A DNA stretch of 64,000 nt from Frondihabitans sp. Leaf304 (GCF_001423105.1 NZ_LMNV01000002.1:2095461-2159460), one strand, 5' to 3'; counted from the stretch's first letter, positions 43,155 to 51,732 are shown. Program-made: numbers and translations. Notes: generated from the letters alone by a model not told the origin.

Positions 43155-44824
43155 CAGATGGCCTCCTCCAGCGTGCCGTCGTTGACGGTCTCGTCGGTGG
43201 CGGAGAGCTCGGGCATCCGGGGCGTCAGCGTCTCGAAGAGCCAGAACAGGGCGAGGCCGAGAGCACAGCCGATGAACCAGCCGTAGTTGCCGAGCCAGGT
43301 GAAGTCGGGGCCGCCGAGATCCTTGACGATGGTCGGCACGAGCGCCGCGGCGACCGAGATGCCTCCGGCGATGACCATGGTCCAGACGGCGTTGGGGTTG
43401 AAGCCGCGCTTGAACCAGTACCGGCCGGTCGGCTCCATCGAGAAGAGGTCGTCGACCGCTACGCGCTGCTTGCCGACGAGGTAGTAACCGGCGATCAGGA
43501 GGCCGAACAGCGGGCCGATGAGAGCGCCGAGCACGCCCAGCGTGTACTGGATGGCCTGGGGGTTGCCGTACCAGTTCCACGGCGTGAGGAGCACGGAGCC
43601 GACAGCCGCAATCATGCCGCCCATGCGCCACGAGATCTTTCGCGGCGCCACGTTCGAGAAGTCGAAGGCCGGCGAGATGAAGTTCGCGACGATGTTGATG
43701 CCGACCGTCGCGGTGACGAACGTGAGCCCGCCGAGGAGGATCGCGAACGGGGCGCCGATCGCCTGCACCGTCTCGATCGGGTCGGTGATGAGCCGGCCGA
43801 AGACCGGCACGGTCGCCGAAGCACAGAGCACCGTGAGGATCGAAAAGAACAGGAAGTTGACCGGGAGCCCCAGGAAGTTGCCGCGCTTGACCGCTGTGAA
43901 GGTCTTGCCGTAGCGCGAGAAGTCGCCGAAGTTGAGCATCGGGCCCGAGAAGTAGCTGACCACGATCGCCACGGCCGAGATCATCACCGGGATCGCTGCG
44001 CTCAGCGACAACGGCTCGCCGACCGACAGGTTCAGGCTGATATTGCCCCAGCCAGCCTTCGCCACGAGGTAGATCGCCAGCGCGATCATGATCACGTAGA
44101 CGGCGGGGCCGGCGAAGTCGATGAACTTGCGGATCGTCTCCATTCCGCGCCAGAACAGCGCCGCCTGGGCGACCCAGAGGATCGCGTACGAGATCCAGCC
44201 GAGAGCGTTCAGCCCGAGGAACGAATGGTCGAGAAGCGCCGCCGACGACGGGACGAACTTCAAGAAGATGATGTTGAGCGACTGCGCGGCGAGAAACGTC
44301 TGCACGCCGTACCAGGCCATCGCTATCAGCCCGCGGATGATGGCGGGGATGTTCGCCCCGAGCACGCCGAACACCGCACGGTTGATCACCGGGAACGGCA
44401 CGCCGGTCTTCTGGCTCGGCTTCGCCACGAGGTTCGTGAAGACCATGACGATGAGGATCCCGACGACCAGCGAGATCAGCACCTGCCAGCTCGCGATACC
44501 GAGGGCGAACAGGCTTCCGGCCGTGACATAGCCGCCGACCGAGTGGACGTCCGACATCCAGAAGGCGAAGAAGTTGTAGCCGCCCCAGGTCTGCTTGCGG
44601 AGGGGAGCGAGGTCTTCGTTGGTGAGGCGGGGGTCGTACTCGGGCTTGACGAGGCCGCTGCCCGCCGGGTGACCGGCGGCTTCGACGACGTCGTGGGGGC
44701 CGGTGAGCGGGGGCTGCGTGCCCGGCTGCTGGCTTACCTTCGTGCCCGCCTGGTGGCTTGCCTGCGCGTTCGCCTGCTCGCGCGGATCGGCGGACGTGGT
44801 GGGTGGAACGACGTTCGTTGCCAA
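43154..44824 (-). CDS. NCS1-family nucleobase/hydantoin:cation symporter
   Basis: The 556-residue transporter has twelve predicted helices after a low-complexity Gln/Ala/Thr N-terminus of about 55 residues. NCS1 landmarks include TWGGYNFFAFWMSDVHSVGGYV in helix 1, FPVINRAVFGVLGANIPAIIRG, and GDFSRYGK. Known members carry cytosine, uracil, allantoin or benzyl-hydantoin with Na+ or H+. The coupled racemase points to a hydantoin or ureide. It is divergent from an XRE-cupin regulator that probably controls it. Confidence 0.88.
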   Translation of the reverse strand: MATNVVPPTTSADPREQANAQASHQAGTKVSQQPGTQPPLTGPHDVVEAAGHPAGSGLVKPEYDPRLTNEDLAPLRKQTWGGYNFFAFWMSDVHSVGGYVTAGSLFALGIASWQVLISLVVGILIVMVFTNLVAKPSQKTGVPFPVINRAVFGVLGANIPAIIRGLIAMAWYGVQTFLAAQSLNIIFLKFVPSSAALLDHSFLGLNALGWISYAILWVAQAALFWRGMETIRKFIDFAGPAVYVIMIALAIYLVAKAGWGNISLNLSVGEPLSLSAAIPVMISAVAIVVSYFSGPMLNFGDFSRYGKTFTAVKRGNFLGLPVNFLFFSILTVLCASATVPVFGRLITDPIETVQAIGAPFAILLGGLTFVTATVGINIVANFISPAFDFSNVAPRKISWRMGGMIAAVGSVLLTPWNWYGNPQAIQYTLGVLGALIGPLFGLLIAGYYLVGKQRVAVDDLFSMEPTGRYWFKRGFNPNAVWTMVIAGGISVAAALVPTIVKDLGGPDFTWLGNYGWFIGCALGLALFWLFETLTPRMPELSATDETVNDGTLEEAI

Positions 44825-44930
44825 AGCAACCTCCTGTGCGGCTGGTACCCTTCGAGGGCGGAAGAGACGTGCTGGTGATCCCGATGCTCGGCACCGGCAG
44901 GCGCTTAAGCTCCTTCGAAAATGAACCTAT

Positions 44931-44991
44931 TGCTTCACTTTTTCGCCCTCGTTTCTTCTTTGTAACAAGCGTGTGACAGCAACTGCTTCAC
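44931..44991. promoter_or_regulatory. direct repeats TGCTTCAC in the divergent promoter region
   Basis: TGCTTCAC occurs at 44931-44938 and 44984-44991, 53 bases apart, on either side of an AT-richer tract. They lie between the NCS1 start (44824) and the XRE-cupin start (45015), where operator half-sites would be expected. On the minus strand GCAATAGGTT just after the first copy may be the NCS1 -10 region. Confidence 0.4.
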
Positions 44992-45014
44992 ACCCTCTCG
45001 ACCCAAGGGGGAGC

Positions 45015-45623
45015 ATGACCGACGAGATGTCGTCCGTCGGCCAGCTCGATGCCGAGGCCCTCGGCGCACGGCTCCGGGTGCTGCGAAAGGGTGCGGGGCT
45101 GACCCTCCGGGAGCTCGCCGACGCCCTCGACATCTCGGCGAGCGCCGTCTCGCAGATCGAACGCGGCGTCAGGCGACCGTCCGTGAGCCGGCTGCTCGCT
45201 ATCGTGCAGGTTCTCGGCCGACCGCTAGCAGACGTGTTCGACGAGACCGGGGAGCCTGAGGCTGGGGCTGCGCCGTCGGATCCTTCGGGGTATGTGCTCG
45301 CCCGCTCCGGCGCCTCGAAACCGGTGACGCTCGGCACCGGCGTGGTGTTCCGTCGACTGTCGCCCGCGACCACCACGGGCGTCGACTTCTTCGAGTCGAC
45401 GTACCCGGCGGGGTCGGTCGCGACCGACCTCGACACGCTCATCACGCACGAGGGCTACGAAGTCGGCACGGTCACGGCCGGCGAGCTGACGATCGATTTC
45501 CCCGACGAGCGGGTGGTGCTGCGCGCGGGCGACTCGATCACGTTCCCATGCGCGCTGCCCCACCGGATGGGCAACACCGGCACGGTCGACGCTGTCGCCA
45601 CCTGGCTGATCGTCCACTCGTAG
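45015..45623 (+). CDS. XRE-family regulator with C-terminal cupin sensor
   Basis: The 202-residue regulator has a helix-turn-helix (about 14-68: LRVLRKGAGLTLRELADALD and ISASAVSQIERG) and a C-terminal cupin (about 105-200: YEVGTVTAGELTIDFPDE and CALPHRMGN). Such regulators bind small metabolites and control transporters for amines, purines or amino acids. It is divergent from the NCS1-racemase operon. I use the ATG at 45015 with AAGGGGG just upstream; GTG 44973 is an alternative. Confidence 0.88.
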   Translation: MTDEMSSVGQLDAEALGARLRVLRKGAGLTLRELADALDISASAVSQIERGVRRPSVSRLLAIVQVLGRPLADVFDETGEPEAGAAPSDPSGYVLARSGASKPVTLGTGVVFRRLSPATTTGVDFFESTYPAGSVATDLDTLITHEGYEVGTVTAGELTIDFPDERVVLRAGDSITFPCALPHRMGNTGTVDAVATWLIVHS

Positions 45624-45668
45624 CGGCCGTTTCTCGCCGGGCTCAGGCGCGGGTGGTTTCGTGGGGGC

Positions 45669-46673
45669 ATGCGATACGTGATCATCGGCGCGGGTGCCAT
45701 CGGCGGAGTCCTCGGCGTGCGGCTCGCGCAGCACGGGTCGCCCCACGAGCCCCTGCTCATCGCGAGAGGGGAGCACGGCGCGCTCATCGCGGCCGATGGG
45801 TTGCGGATCCGCTCGCCCGAGAGCGACGTCGTCGTGCGAGTGCCGGTGGCGGCCTCGCCCGGTGAAGTACGCCTGGAGGCCGACGACGTGCTCGTGGTCG
45901 CAACCAAGACGCAGTCGCTCGACGAGGCACTGCGCGACTGGGTCGATCGGCCCGTCTACTCGGGCGACGCAGTGGCCGGAACCGCCGGCTCGACCCTGCC
46001 CGTGCTGGTCGCCCTCAACGGACTCGAAGGCGAACGCATCGCCTCCCGCTACTTCGATCGCGTCTTCGGGGTGTGCGTGTGGCTGCCGGGCGTGCACCTC
46101 GTGCCAGGAGAGGTGCTGGTCCGCATCGCGCCGTCGAGCGGCACCTTCATCATCGGGCGGTTCGGCGCAGTGGCATCCAACGCTGACCTCGACCTCCTGG
46201 CGACCCTCGAGGCCGACTGGGAGGCGGCCAGCTTCCGCGTCTTCATCGACGACGACGTGATGCGCTGGAAGCACCGCAAGCTCCTGTCGAACCTCGGCAA
46301 CGCCGTCCAGGCGATTCTCGGTCCGTCCGATCCGTCGGCCGGCGCCATCCACGGCGCCCTCGAGGCCGAGGCCGTCGAGCTCTACCACTCGCTCGGCATC
46401 TCGTGGCCGTCCGACGCCGCAGAAGCCGAGCGGCGCGGCAACGCCTTCGACATCCGGCCGGTGCCGGGCGCACCCGATGAGCTTGGCGGCTCGTCGTGGC
46501 AGTCCGTCCAGCGCGGCGGATCCATCGAGACCGACTACCTGAACGGCGAGATCGCGCTGCTCGCGCGGCTCCACGGGCGCACGGCGCCGCTGAACGCCGA
46601 GGTGCAGCGGTTGGCGCGGGTGGGGCCCGAGGCCTCGGGCGAGCTGCGGCGGCTCTTCGCCGAGGTGGGCTGA
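45669..46673 (+). CDS. ketopantoate reductase (ApbA/PanE)-family oxidoreductase
   Basis: The 334-residue protein has an N-terminal Rossmann fold (VIIGAGAIGGVLGVRLA, with GxGxxG), the VATKTQSLDEAL loop and a NGLEGE segment. The helical C-terminal domain has the catalytic Lys in WKHRKLLSNLGNAV. The family reduces 2-dehydropantoate to pantoate for coenzyme A synthesis, but many paralogues have other 2-oxo substrates. The canonical reading is not proven. It follows the XRE-cupin gene by 45 bases on the same strand. Confidence 0.82.
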   Translation: MRYVIIGAGAIGGVLGVRLAQHGSPHEPLLIARGEHGALIAADGLRIRSPESDVVVRVPVAASPGEVRLEADDVLVVATKTQSLDEALRDWVDRPVYSGDAVAGTAGSTLPVLVALNGLEGERIASRYFDRVFGVCVWLPGVHLVPGEVLVRIAPSSGTFIIGRFGAVASNADLDLLATLEADWEAASFRVFIDDDVMRWKHRKLLSNLGNAVQAILGPSDPSAGAIHGALEAEAVELYHSLGISWPSDAAEAERRGNAFDIRPVPGAPDELGGSSWQSVQRGGSIETDYLNGEIALLARLHGRTAPLNAEVQRLARVGPEASGELRRLFAEVG

Positions 46674-46679
46674 CCGGGC

Positions 46680-46866
46680 TGCTGGCTGGCTGGTCGCGAT
46701 GCTCCGGCTGCTGCGGCCGCTCGGGCTTGCTCCGGCTGCTCCGGGCCGCTGGGGGTTGCGCCGGCTGCTCCTGGTTGCTCCTGGTTGCTCGGGCTGCTCC
46801 TGGTGCTCGCGCAGCTAAAGTTCGCTCGCGCTGCTCCGGGCCGCTCGGGCTTGCTCCGCTCCGCCG
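46680..46866. repeat. imperfect short repeats (GCTGCTCCGG-like)
   Basis: The gap after the PanE-like gene is a run of imperfect copies of GGCTGCTCC, GGTTGCTC and GGGCTTGCTCCG, which ends in the inverted-repeat element copy 6. No gene is seen here. Replication slippage would explain the pattern. Confidence 0.6.
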
Positions 46867-46870
46867 GTTC

Positions 46871-46960
46871 GGCAATTCAGGCCATAAGCGTCCCGGCCGG
46901 GATCACGCCGCGCCCCGTCCAGCCGCCCGCCCACCCGGCGCGGCTATGGCCTGATTTGCC
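46871..46960. repeat. inverted-repeat element, copy 6
   Basis: The left arm is GGCAATTCAGGCCATAAGC and the right arm is CTATGGCCTGATTTGCC. One arm has AATT and the other ATTT, so one pair is mismatched relative to copies 5 and 7. It lies between convergent genes. Confidence 0.82.
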
Positions 46961-47018
46961 GACGCGACCGAGCGGCCCCGGGGCCCCGGGCGCGGGCGCC
47001 AGCCCGGCATGCCCTCCC

Positions 47019-47810
47019 CTAAGACCCCGGCGACTCCTGCGCCGCAGCGACGATCCCCCGCAGCCGACCCAGGTAGTACCGCTGAGGCCAGGTCCGCACC
47101 ACGCCCGGCACCCGCGGATACACGACCCCCACACCACGCCAGAGCAGATCGGCCCGGCGCTCACGCCGGGCCGACCACGGCAACCCGAACTCGGCCCGCA
47201 CCCTCGGCGGCAGAAGACCCGCGGTCACGAAACGTACCAGCGGCATCACCCGTCTTACCCACCACGGCGCCTCGCTGGCCCGCCAGAGCGCCTCGGCCTG
47301 CTCCCGCACCGTGCCATCGACCTCGAGCCGCGCGCAGGAGTCGTCCCAGTAGCGCCGAAACGCCGCGCGACTCTCCGGCCACATGCCCGGCGGTACGTCG
47401 AGCGCGGTGCCGAGTGCCGCGTAGCGCTCGTAGAGGCGGTCAGCCTCCGCCTCGGGCAGATGCCCCAGCACGCGCGCATGCACCCGCATCGCCGTGTCGT
47501 ACAGCGTCGCCGCAACCCACAACTGCGCCTCCGGATCGCGCGCGTCGTACTCCACGCCCTCATCCGTCCCCTTCACCGGCGTGTGCATGCGGCTGACGAA
47601 CCCGGCGGCCGCCTCGCGGTCGGCCTCAGTACCCGCCATCACCGCATACACGTACATAAGCGTGCCGTGCAGCCTCCCCATCGGATTGCGCGCGAAGTCA
47701 CTGTGCCGAGCGACACCGTGCCCGACATCGGGTCGCGCCAGCTGCAGCAGAATCGCGCGGCCCGCACCCAACAGGAGCACGGCCTCGCTCACAGGATCGA
47801 TACGGACCAT
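47019..47810 (-). CDS. MpaB-type oxygenase-like protein (DUF2236)
   Basis: The 263-residue helical protein has the pattern of the latex-clearing/MpaB family. It shows LLLGAGRAILLQLARPDVGH with HGVARHSDF, DEGVEYDARDPEAQLWVAATL, and FGLPWSARRERR. The histidines and the acidic patch form a haem site in characterised members, which carry out oxidations; most bacterial paralogues are uncharacterised. A leaderless promoter (TAGCGT, six bases) fixes the ATG at 47810. It is convergent with the PanE-like gene and follows the GH6 gene. Confidence 0.8.
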   Translation of the reverse strand: MVRIDPVSEAVLLLGAGRAILLQLARPDVGHGVARHSDFARNPMGRLHGTLMYVYAVMAGTEADREAAAGFVSRMHTPVKGTDEGVEYDARDPEAQLWVAATLYDTAMRVHARVLGHLPEAEADRLYERYAALGTALDVPPGMWPESRAAFRRYWDDSCARLEVDGTVREQAEALWRASEAPWWVRRVMPLVRFVTAGLLPPRVRAEFGLPWSARRERRADLLWRGVGVVYPRVPGVVRTWPQRYYLGRLRGIVAAAQESPGS

Positions 47811-47816
47811 GGCCGC

Positions 47817-47822
47817 ACGCTA
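47817..47822 (-). promoter_or_regulatory. -10 hexamer of a leaderless promoter (MpaB-like gene)
   Basis: On the minus strand TAGCGT is followed by GCGGCC and the ATG at 47810. Confidence 0.55.
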
Positions 47823-47826
47823 CCGC

Positions 47827-48801
47827 CTACTTCTTGAGCGTCACCAACGCGGTGGCGTACGACGCGAACCACTGGCCGGCCGCGGGGCCTCCGTTGCAGG
47901 TGCCGTCGCTGGATCCTGGGGTTTTGACCCAGAGAAGGGCATCAAGACTCGAGGATCCGGCGGTCACGTGCGGGTCCTGACCGAGACCCGCACCCGGCGC
48001 GTTGCACCACGTCCCCCTGTAGCCTCGGCCGTTGCGCGACACGTCGATGACGTAATGCGAATCGCCCGTCAGCGCGCTGATCTGGTCGGCGTAGGCGCGC
48101 TCGCTCGTGACATCGACGTAGTTGGCGACGTTCGTGTAGAAGCCGCGGGCGGAGGCAATTCCGGCCTTGGTCAGCAGGCCGGCCATGACGCTGGGAGCCA
48201 GCCACCGCGAATTGCCGCCGTCGAGGTACGCCGGCACGCCGTTTGCCGCGAACTGCTCCGCCGCCGACTTGAGCTGGGCGACGCGCTCCTCGCCGACCGC
48301 GGCACACGTCGTGGCGTGCCCGAGCGAATCGGGCTCGATCAGCACGACGGCGTGGTGGCCCTTCAGAGTGGTTGCGATGGTGGTGTTCCACTCGGCGTAG
48401 GCGCTCGGCGAGAGGCCTCCGGCGGAGTAGCCGCCGCAGTCGCGCCCGGGAATCGCGTAGGTGACGAACACGGCCGTCTTGCCTGCCGCATCGGCCGCCC
48501 GTGCATTCTTCAGGACGTAGGCGGCCAATTTGTCGCCGGTGTACCAGTCGCCCAGCCAGATGGCGACGGGACGCCGGGCGATGTACGCGGCCGATGCGGC
48601 GTCGGCCGAGTTGCCCGCCGCTCGGAGCTCGGCGGCACGCTTCGCGGCCACGCTGTCGACCTGGTTGTAGAGGCCTCCCTCGAAGACGACGGTGTTCGGC
48701 GCGGTCTGGATGCTGGTGGCGGCGTTCGCCGGGGTGGCGGCCACGGCGAGAAGCGCGAGTGCGATGAGAGCGGCGATCAGGCGTGGCATGGGGATCCGCA
48801 T
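47827..48801 (-). CDS. secreted GH6 cellulase
   Basis: The 324-residue protein has a Sec signal peptide (about 1-27, PANA-A). The catalytic core shows IPGRDCGGYSAGG with Asp121, and VVLIEPDSLGH with the catalytic acid Asp158, both diagnostic of GH6. YLDGGNSRWL, GFYTNVANY and NGRGYRG line the cleft. It cleaves beta-1,4-glucan with inversion, as endoglucanase or cellobiohydrolase. No carbohydrate-binding module is attached. It is monocistronic. No clear regulator or operator is visible upstream. Confidence 0.9.
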   Translation of the reverse strand: MRIPMPRLIAALIALALLAVAATPANAATSIQTAPNTVVFEGGLYNQVDSVAAKRAAELRAAGNSADAASAAYIARRPVAIWLGDWYTGDKLAAYVLKNARAADAAGKTAVFVTYAIPGRDCGGYSAGGLSPSAYAEWNTTIATTLKGHHAVVLIEPDSLGHATTCAAVGEERVAQLKSAAEQFAANGVPAYLDGGNSRWLAPSVMAGLLTKAGIASARGFYTNVANYVDVTSERAYADQISALTGDSHYVIDVSRNGRGYRGTWCNAPGAGLGQDPHVTAGSSSLDALLWVKTPGSSDGTCNGGPAAGQWFASYATALVTLKK

Positions 48802-49272
48802 CGTGTAAAGGCCAAGTTGGTGAGCTCACCTCAGCACTATGCGAGGGGGCCGGGTAGCCGCACTTCGGGGGACCGCGCGCCGTGGGCCTTGGCCCTGCCA
48901 CGCCCCATCGCCCCTCGCGGCCCCTCGTCTCGTCGGCCCCGCGACACACCGCCCCGCCACCGCCCCACGGCACCTCGCGCCTTGCGCCTCGCGCCTCGCG
49001 CCTCGCGTCCGTTGTCCGCCCCGCGGCACCTCAGCCCTCACCCCCGTCGTCGGCAAATCAGGCCACATGCGGCGTGCCGCTCTCACACCCCCGCAGGCCT
49101 GGGCCCGCCTCCGCAGCGGCGCGCTTATGGCCTGATTTGCCAACGGGTCACCTGGCCGGGGCCGCGTCGGGGCGGCCTCATCCTCGCCTCCCCAGGGCCC
49201 TTCCTCGACGCCGTTCTCCCCAGATCAGCGTCACCGCGGCACAGAAGGACGCCGTTCCCACACCGTGGATGC
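48802..49272. other. divergent gap of about 470 bases with low-complexity DNA and an inverted-repeat element
   Basis: A GC-rich tract includes five tandem copies of the 7-mer CCTCGCG (48973-49007, one copy with T for C), then the inverted-repeat element copy 7. No gene is supported; frames on both strands are repeats of Arg/Pro/Ala codons. Confidence 0.55.
49052..49141. repeat. inverted-repeat element, copy 7 (variant with paired change)
   Basis: The left arm GGCAAATCAGGCCA and the right arm TGGCCTGATTTGCC are exact complements. Both arms carry the A-for-T change relative to GGCAATTCAGG, so pairing is preserved. Confidence 0.85.
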
Positions 49273-50358
49273 ATGACTTCCATCTCCGGGCTCGTCCACA
49301 TGCACGGCGGCCTCCTGCACAAACGTCAACTCGTCGAGAAGGGCGCTCACGATCGGCATCTCACCTGGGCCGTCCGTAAGGGTGAGGTGCGACGGCCGAG
49401 GCGCGGCTGGTACTCGACCTGGCCCCCTCACGACCCGAGATTCATCGCGGTGCAGGTCGGTGGTCGCCTGACCGGTGCATCCGCTCTTCAATCGTGGGGC
49501 GCCTGGCTGTGGCAGGAGCCCCGCATTACGGTATCGGTGCCGAAGAACGCGAGTCGCCTGCGTCGGGCGAGTCGGGTTCGGGTGGTGTGGGATCCCCCCG
49601 AGGTCGCCGAGCGAGGCACCAACCACTCCGTGGGGCTGCGGGATGCCCTGCGTGAGGCCCTCCTCGAGCTGCCCTTCGAGGAGGCAGTCGCCGTTCTCGA
49701 CTGGGCGCTGTACACCGAGCAACTCGGCATGGGCGAGATTCCTGCGCTGGTCGAGGGGCTCCCGCGAGACGTGCAGGGAATCGTCGACTGGGTCGACGAG
49801 AAGTGCCAGAGCATCATCGAGAGCATCAGCCGGACTAGGTTTCGCCGAGCCGGCCACGACGTCGAAACCCAGGTGCCCGTCGACCGGAACAAGGCCATCG
49901 ACATCGTGGTCGACGGTGTCGTCGGCCTCGAATTGGATGGCCGGGCGTTCCACCAGGACTCGTTCGAGAAGGATCGCTGCAAAGATCTCGAGATCATCAT
50001 CGAGGGGCGGGCGGCCATCCGCGCGAGCTACCAGATGGTGCGGCACGGGTGGGAGCGCGTGCTGCTCGCCGTCGAGACGGCGGCCTCGAACCACCGCGAG
50101 AGTGGTGCTAGCGTCGGCGTCGGCAATTCAGGCCCGGGGCCGCGGCCGCCTCGCAGGGGCCCGCGCCTCTGGGCCCTGCCTTGCCGGAGGCACCCCAAGC
50201 CTGAATTGCCGCCGGGCGCCGACGCGGGCGCGGGTGCAGGTGCGGGTGCAGCGGCGGGGGCAGGTCCGGGCGCCGGCGCGGGTGCACGCACAGGCACCAG
50301 CCGCCGCGGCCGCTCGCGGCGGAGCGCACCCTCGCGCATCGCTACCATCGTCAGGTGA
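49273..50358 (+). CDS. AbiEi-like N-terminal domain plus DUF559/Vsr-like endonuclease domain
   Basis: The 361-residue protein starts at ATG 49273. The N-terminal part (about 1-100) has HMHGGLLHKRQLVEKGAH and VRKGEVRRPRRGWYS, the winged-helix pattern found in AbiEi-type antitoxin domains. The C-terminal domain (about 190-283) has NKAIDIVVDGVVGLELDGRA, then DRCKDLEIIIEG and VRHGWERVL, matching DUF559 nuclease-like folds. Residues after about 283 are encoded by the inverted-repeat element copy 8 and a Gly/Ala tandem repeat. Such solitary proteins are common in Microbacteriaceae, with no known partner or function. Its stop overlaps the ClC start. Confidence 0.72.
   Translation: MTSISGLVHMHGGLLHKRQLVEKGAHDRHLTWAVRKGEVRRPRRGWYSTWPPHDPRFIAVQVGGRLTGASALQSWGAWLWQEPRITVSVPKNASRLRRASRVRVVWDPPEVAERGTNHSVGLRDALREALLELPFEEAVAVLDWALYTEQLGMGEIPALVEGLPRDVQGIVDWVDEKCQSIIESISRTRFRRAGHDVETQVPVDRNKAIDIVVDGVVGLELDGRAFHQDSFEKDRCKDLEIIIEGRAAIRASYQMVRHGWERVLLAVETAASNHRESGASVGVGNSGPGPRPPRRGPRLWALPCRRHPKPELPPGADAGAGAGAGAAAGAGPGAGAGARTGTSRRGRSRRSAPSRIATIVR
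50122..50210. repeat. inverted-repeat element, copy 8, inside a coding sequence
   Basis: The left arm is GGCAATTCAGGCCC and the right arm is CAAGCCTGAATTGCC. It lies in the 3' part of the AbiEi/DUF559 frame and is followed by a GC-rich 6-base tandem repeat (about 50217-50290) encoding Gly-Ala. Confidence 0.82.
50343..50348 (+). promoter_or_regulatory. -10 hexamer of a leaderless promoter (ClC gene)
   Basis: TACCAT, six bases, then GTG at 50355. It lies inside the end of the preceding coding sequence. Confidence 0.5.
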
Positions 50359-51614
50359 CCTCCCCCTCGCGCTGGCTGCTCCGTCTGGCCCTCGTCACCG
50401 TCCTTGTCGGCATCGGCAGCGGCCTGAGCGGCATGGTCGTCAGCTGGCTGCTGCATCTGCTGGAGCACGTGACCTACGGCTTCGGCGAGGGCTCGTTCCT
50501 CGACGAGTTGCCCACGCCCAGCAGCGAGCTCAAAGTGTTCGCGCTCTTCCTCGCGGGCACGATCGGCGGTTTCGGCTGGTGGGCCCTCCGCAAGTGGGGC
50601 ACGAAGGTGGTCAGCGTCGAAGACGCGGTGCAGGGCAAGCGGATGCCCCTGTGGTCGAGCCTCGGCAACATCGCCCTGCAGATCGTCATCGTCGGATTGG
50701 GTGCGAGCATCGGCCGCGAGGTGGCGCCGCGCGAGCTCGCCGCCCTGGTGGCGCAGTGGATCACGCGCAAGACGGGCGTGACGGCCCGCGAAGCGAAGAT
50801 CCTGGTGGCGTGCGGCGCGGGCGCGGGCCTCGCCGCCGTCTACGACGTGCCGCTGGGCGGGGCCGTTTTCGCCGTCGAGATCCTCCTCGCCGAGCTCAGC
50901 ATCGCGACCGTCCTCCCCGCGATCGCGACGTCGGCCATCGCGGCGCTGGTCGCTCGCCTGGTCACGAGTCCGGCGCCGCTCTATACCGTTCCGCCTCTCG
51001 AGCTCAGCCCGAGCCTCATCGTCTGGTCGATCATCGCGGGCCCGGTGGTGGGATTCGCCGCCCTGGGTTTCGTCGTCCTGGCGAAGTGGGCCGGAGCCAT
51101 CCGCCCAAAGAACTGGCTGATCCTCATCGTCATGCCCGTGATCTTCACCCTGGTCGGCGTGCTCTCGATCTGGTTCCCCGAGATCCTCGGCAACGGTCGG
51201 GCTCTCGGCCAGCTGGGCTTCACCGGCACGGCTCCGTTGCTGCTGATCCTGCTGGTCGTCGCGCTCAAGTTCATCTCGACCATCAGCACGATCGGCGCGG
51301 GCGCGGCCGGCGGCACCCTTACGCCGTCGCTGGCTCTCGGCGCGGGTCTCGGCGCCGGGCTGGGCGGCTTCTGGCTGCTGCTCTGGCCGGGTTCGAGCAT
51401 CTCGGCGTTCGCCTTCGTCGCGGCAGCCGCCTTCCTGGCCGGGTCGATGCGGGCTCCTCTGACCGCTCTTGTTCTGGTCGTCGAGTTCACCGGTCAGGGC
51501 CAGGCGATTCTGGTGCCGGCGTTACTGGCAATCGCAGGATCCGTCATGGTCGGCTACATGACAACCCGTCGCCGTGAGTGGGCCAAGACCCCGCGCGGCG
51601 AGGGGGTCGCGTGA
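50355..51614 (+). CDS. divergent ClC-type anion channel/transporter
   Basis: The 419-residue membrane protein has the ClC fold. GLGASIGREVAPRELAALVA corresponds to the GREGP gate motif with a Val for the second Gly. GAGAGLAAVYDVPLGGAVFA matches the GxFxP region with Tyr in place of Phe. GGTLTPSLALGAGLGAGLGG and LAGSMRAPLTALVLVVEFTG are family signatures. The first selectivity motif (GSGIP) is not conserved (VQGKRMPLWS). It should conduct or exchange chloride or another anion. The GTG start is leaderless and overlaps the upstream gene. Confidence 0.85.
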   Translation: MTSPSRWLLRLALVTVLVGIGSGLSGMVVSWLLHLLEHVTYGFGEGSFLDELPTPSSELKVFALFLAGTIGGFGWWALRKWGTKVVSVEDAVQGKRMPLWSSLGNIALQIVIVGLGASIGREVAPRELAALVAQWITRKTGVTAREAKILVACGAGAGLAAVYDVPLGGAVFAVEILLAELSIATVLPAIATSAIAALVARLVTSPAPLYTVPPLELSPSLIVWSIIAGPVVGFAALGFVVLAKWAGAIRPKNWLILIVMPVIFTLVGVLSIWFPEILGNGRALGQLGFTGTAPLLLILLVVALKFISTISTIGAGAAGGTLTPSLALGAGLGAGLGGFWLLLWPGSSISAFAFVAAAAFLAGSMRAPLTALVLVVEFTGQGQAILVPALLAIAGSVMVGYMTTRRREWAKTPRGEGVA

Positions 51615-51732
51615 CGCCGACCCGAGGCTCCGTGGCACGGCAACCACCGGCGCCGCCGCACGCCGACCGTAGGCGTCGCCTGACGCCGACCCCGCCAAGT
51701 AGGCTTTCCCCACACCGCTTTCTGGAGGACCA

